Assembly (NCBI GenBank): GCA_035524095.1
Contig: DATKPK010000059.1
Coordinates: 1-5,786, forward strand
Direction: 5' to 3'
DNA length: 5,786 bases
Origin: DATJUF01 sp035524095
GTDB lineage: Bacteria; Desulfobacterota; Binatia; Binatales; Binataceae
Shown in pieces: positions 4,878-5,786 of the stretch. The position numbers were made by a program, and so were the translations under genes. Positions within the stretch are counted from its first letter, which is position 1. Each line of letters begins with the position of its first letter. Below the pieces are notes generated by a model. That model was given only the letters and a program-made list of their open reading frames with translations. It was not told the DNA's origin and did no database searches.

Positions 4878-5786
4878 ATGGACTCTCATTACGAACTGAA
4901 CGACCCTAATTCGAGTCGTCCCGTTGGCTATCGTGCCTATCAAAATGATCAAGGCTCTCCCGTTAGAACACTGGAGGCTGACGAATCGCCTGAAGACTAT
5001 GCTGATGTCGTTGCTGACGACGAAGCTGGCGATGGATCTTCGCCGCCTGCGTTTCTCGCAAGAATCCCCCGCCGCGCGCGAATCCTCGCTCTGGCGGCGT
5101 TTACTCTGATCGCGATTCCGGTGGGCTATAGCGGATGGAACTATATCCAATCCTATCAGTCCACGGACGACGCGCAGGTTGATGGGAATATCGACCCGAT
5201 CAGTTCGCGCATCAACGGTACGGTCGAGCGAGTATTGGTTGAGGACAATCAGCGGGTCACTGCGGGTCAGCTTCTAGTCGAGATTGACCCAAGGGATTAC
5301 CGACTTGCCGTCGATCAAGCACGCGCGCAAGTCGCGCAGGCTAAGGCGCAGGTAGACGCCGCCAAACAGAACTATGCGGCAGCGGTGGCGGCAGTCCATG
5401 AAGCGCAGGCCTCCAACTACCGAGCGCAACGCGATGCCGTGCGTTATACCGCACTACTCAAGGCTCAGGTCGTGTCTCAGGCGCAATACGATCAATATAC
5501 GGCGACCGCGCTCGTAAGCGCGGCGCAGGTTGACGCCAACCAGCAACAGGCTGGTTCGGCACAGCGTGCAATCACGACGGCACAGGCTAATGCGCAAGCT
5601 GCGCAGGCGGTACTCGATCAGGCGCTACTCAATCTCAGCTACACGAAAATCTCTGCGCCCGCGCCGGGAATTGTCGGCAAGAAAACCGTCGAGGTTGGAC
5701 AGCGGGTGCAACCCGGTGAGGAGATGTTCGCGATCGTTGAGCCAGACGTGTGGATCACGGCTGACTTCAAGGAGACGCAATTGCGC
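4878..5786 (+). CDS. EmrA/HlyD-type periplasmic adaptor (membrane fusion protein) of an efflux pump, 3' end outside window
   Basis: 303 residues are visible with no stop before the window edge. The order is that of an EmrA/VceA-like adaptor. An acidic cytoplasmic tail (1-65, acidic run about 33-52) is followed by one membrane anchor (about 68-90, RILALAAFTLIAIPVGY). The first half of the biotinyl-lipoyl-like domain follows, with STDDAQVDGNIDPISSRING (95-114) and DNQRVTAGQLLVEIDPRDY (123-141). A long Ala/Gln-rich alpha-hairpin (about 143-250) has its turn region near 193-205. The returning lipoyl half is NLSYTKISAPAPGIVGKKT (252-270) with VEVGQRVQPGE (271-281), and the beta-barrel starts at WITADFKE (292-299). 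Such adaptors link an inner-membrane transporter, mostly MFS for this subtype, to an outer-membrane TolC-like channel. The perfect operator upstream and the adjacent TetR gene point to repressor-controlled expression. An EmrB-like gene is expected next, beyond the edge; exported compounds are unknown. Confidence 0.95.
   Translation, partial: MDSHYELNDPNSSRPVGYRAYQNDQGSPVRTLEADESPEDYADVVADDEAGDGSSPPAFLARIPRRARILALAAFTLIAIPVGYSGWNYIQSYQSTDDAQVDGNIDPISSRINGTVERVLVEDNQRVTAGQLLVEIDPRDYRLAVDQARAQVAQAKAQVDAAKQNYAAAVAAVHEAQASNYRAQRDAVRYTALLKAQVVSQAQYDQYTATALVSAAQVDANQQQAGSAQRAITTAQANAQAAQAVLDQALLNLSYTKISAPAPGIVGKKTVEVGQRVQPGEEMFAIVEPDVWITADFKETQLR

Noticed and set aside
4821..5150. 109-codon minus-strand frame over the start of the adaptor gene
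   Set aside because: It lies opposite the promoter, membrane anchor and first domain of a clear EmrA-type gene, and its translation is not protein-like.
5300..5640. Apparent repetitive GCGCAGG/CAGGCT motifs
   Set aside because: They encode the Ala/Gln-rich alpha-hairpin of the adaptor protein; this is normal heptad-like coding repetition, not a DNA repeat or CRISPR array.

Overview
The window is a moderately GC-rich, densely coded bacterial segment with six protein genes, all on the + strand. The last gene runs off the right edge. Gene content (crotonase, vicinal-oxygen-chelate protein, reductase-like SDR, YihY/BrkB membrane protein, TetR regulator, EmrA-type adaptor) and clear Shine-Dalgarno sites fit a Gram-negative, proteobacteria-like or uncultured soil or environmental lineage. 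The periplasmic adaptor implies an outer membrane. I cannot assign a taxon from sequence alone. There are no tRNA or rRNA genes, insertion sequences, integrases or CRISPR arrays, and no gap between genes exceeds about 170 bases.

Left half (151-3014): three probable metabolic enzymes in a row. They are an enoyl-CoA hydratase/isomerase-family protein (151-939), a glyoxalase-like VOC protein (1088-1861) and an atypical extended SDR of the NAD(P)-dependent epimerase/dehydratase family (1911-3014). The VOC-SDR gap is only 49 bases, so these two are probably co-transcribed. The 148-base gap before the VOC gene leaves it open whether the crotonase belongs to the same unit. Both the crotonase and the SDR appear to lack the usual catalytic residues of their families, so their reactions should not be assumed from family names. 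The first 150 bases hold only the crotonase leader and ribosome binding site; I see no gene there.

Middle (3015-4129): a 173-base spacer with a small perfect hairpin, then a six-helix YihY/BrkB inner-membrane protein.

Right part (4130-5786): a TetR-family repressor gene (4212-4814) followed by the start of an EmrA/HlyD-type periplasmic adaptor gene (4878 to beyond the edge). A 15-bp palindrome, CTATACAGTGTATAG, lies intact in front of the adaptor gene. Two imperfect copies stand in tandem in front of the tetR-like gene. This is the layout of a self-regulated, drug- or toxin-inducible efflux operon in which the repressor controls both itself and the pump. The inner-membrane transporter, probably an MFS (EmrB-like) protein, would be expected just past the right edge.

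I found no convincing evidence of an entirely new system. The most useful leads are the operator set, the catalytically odd crotonase and the catalytically odd SDR.
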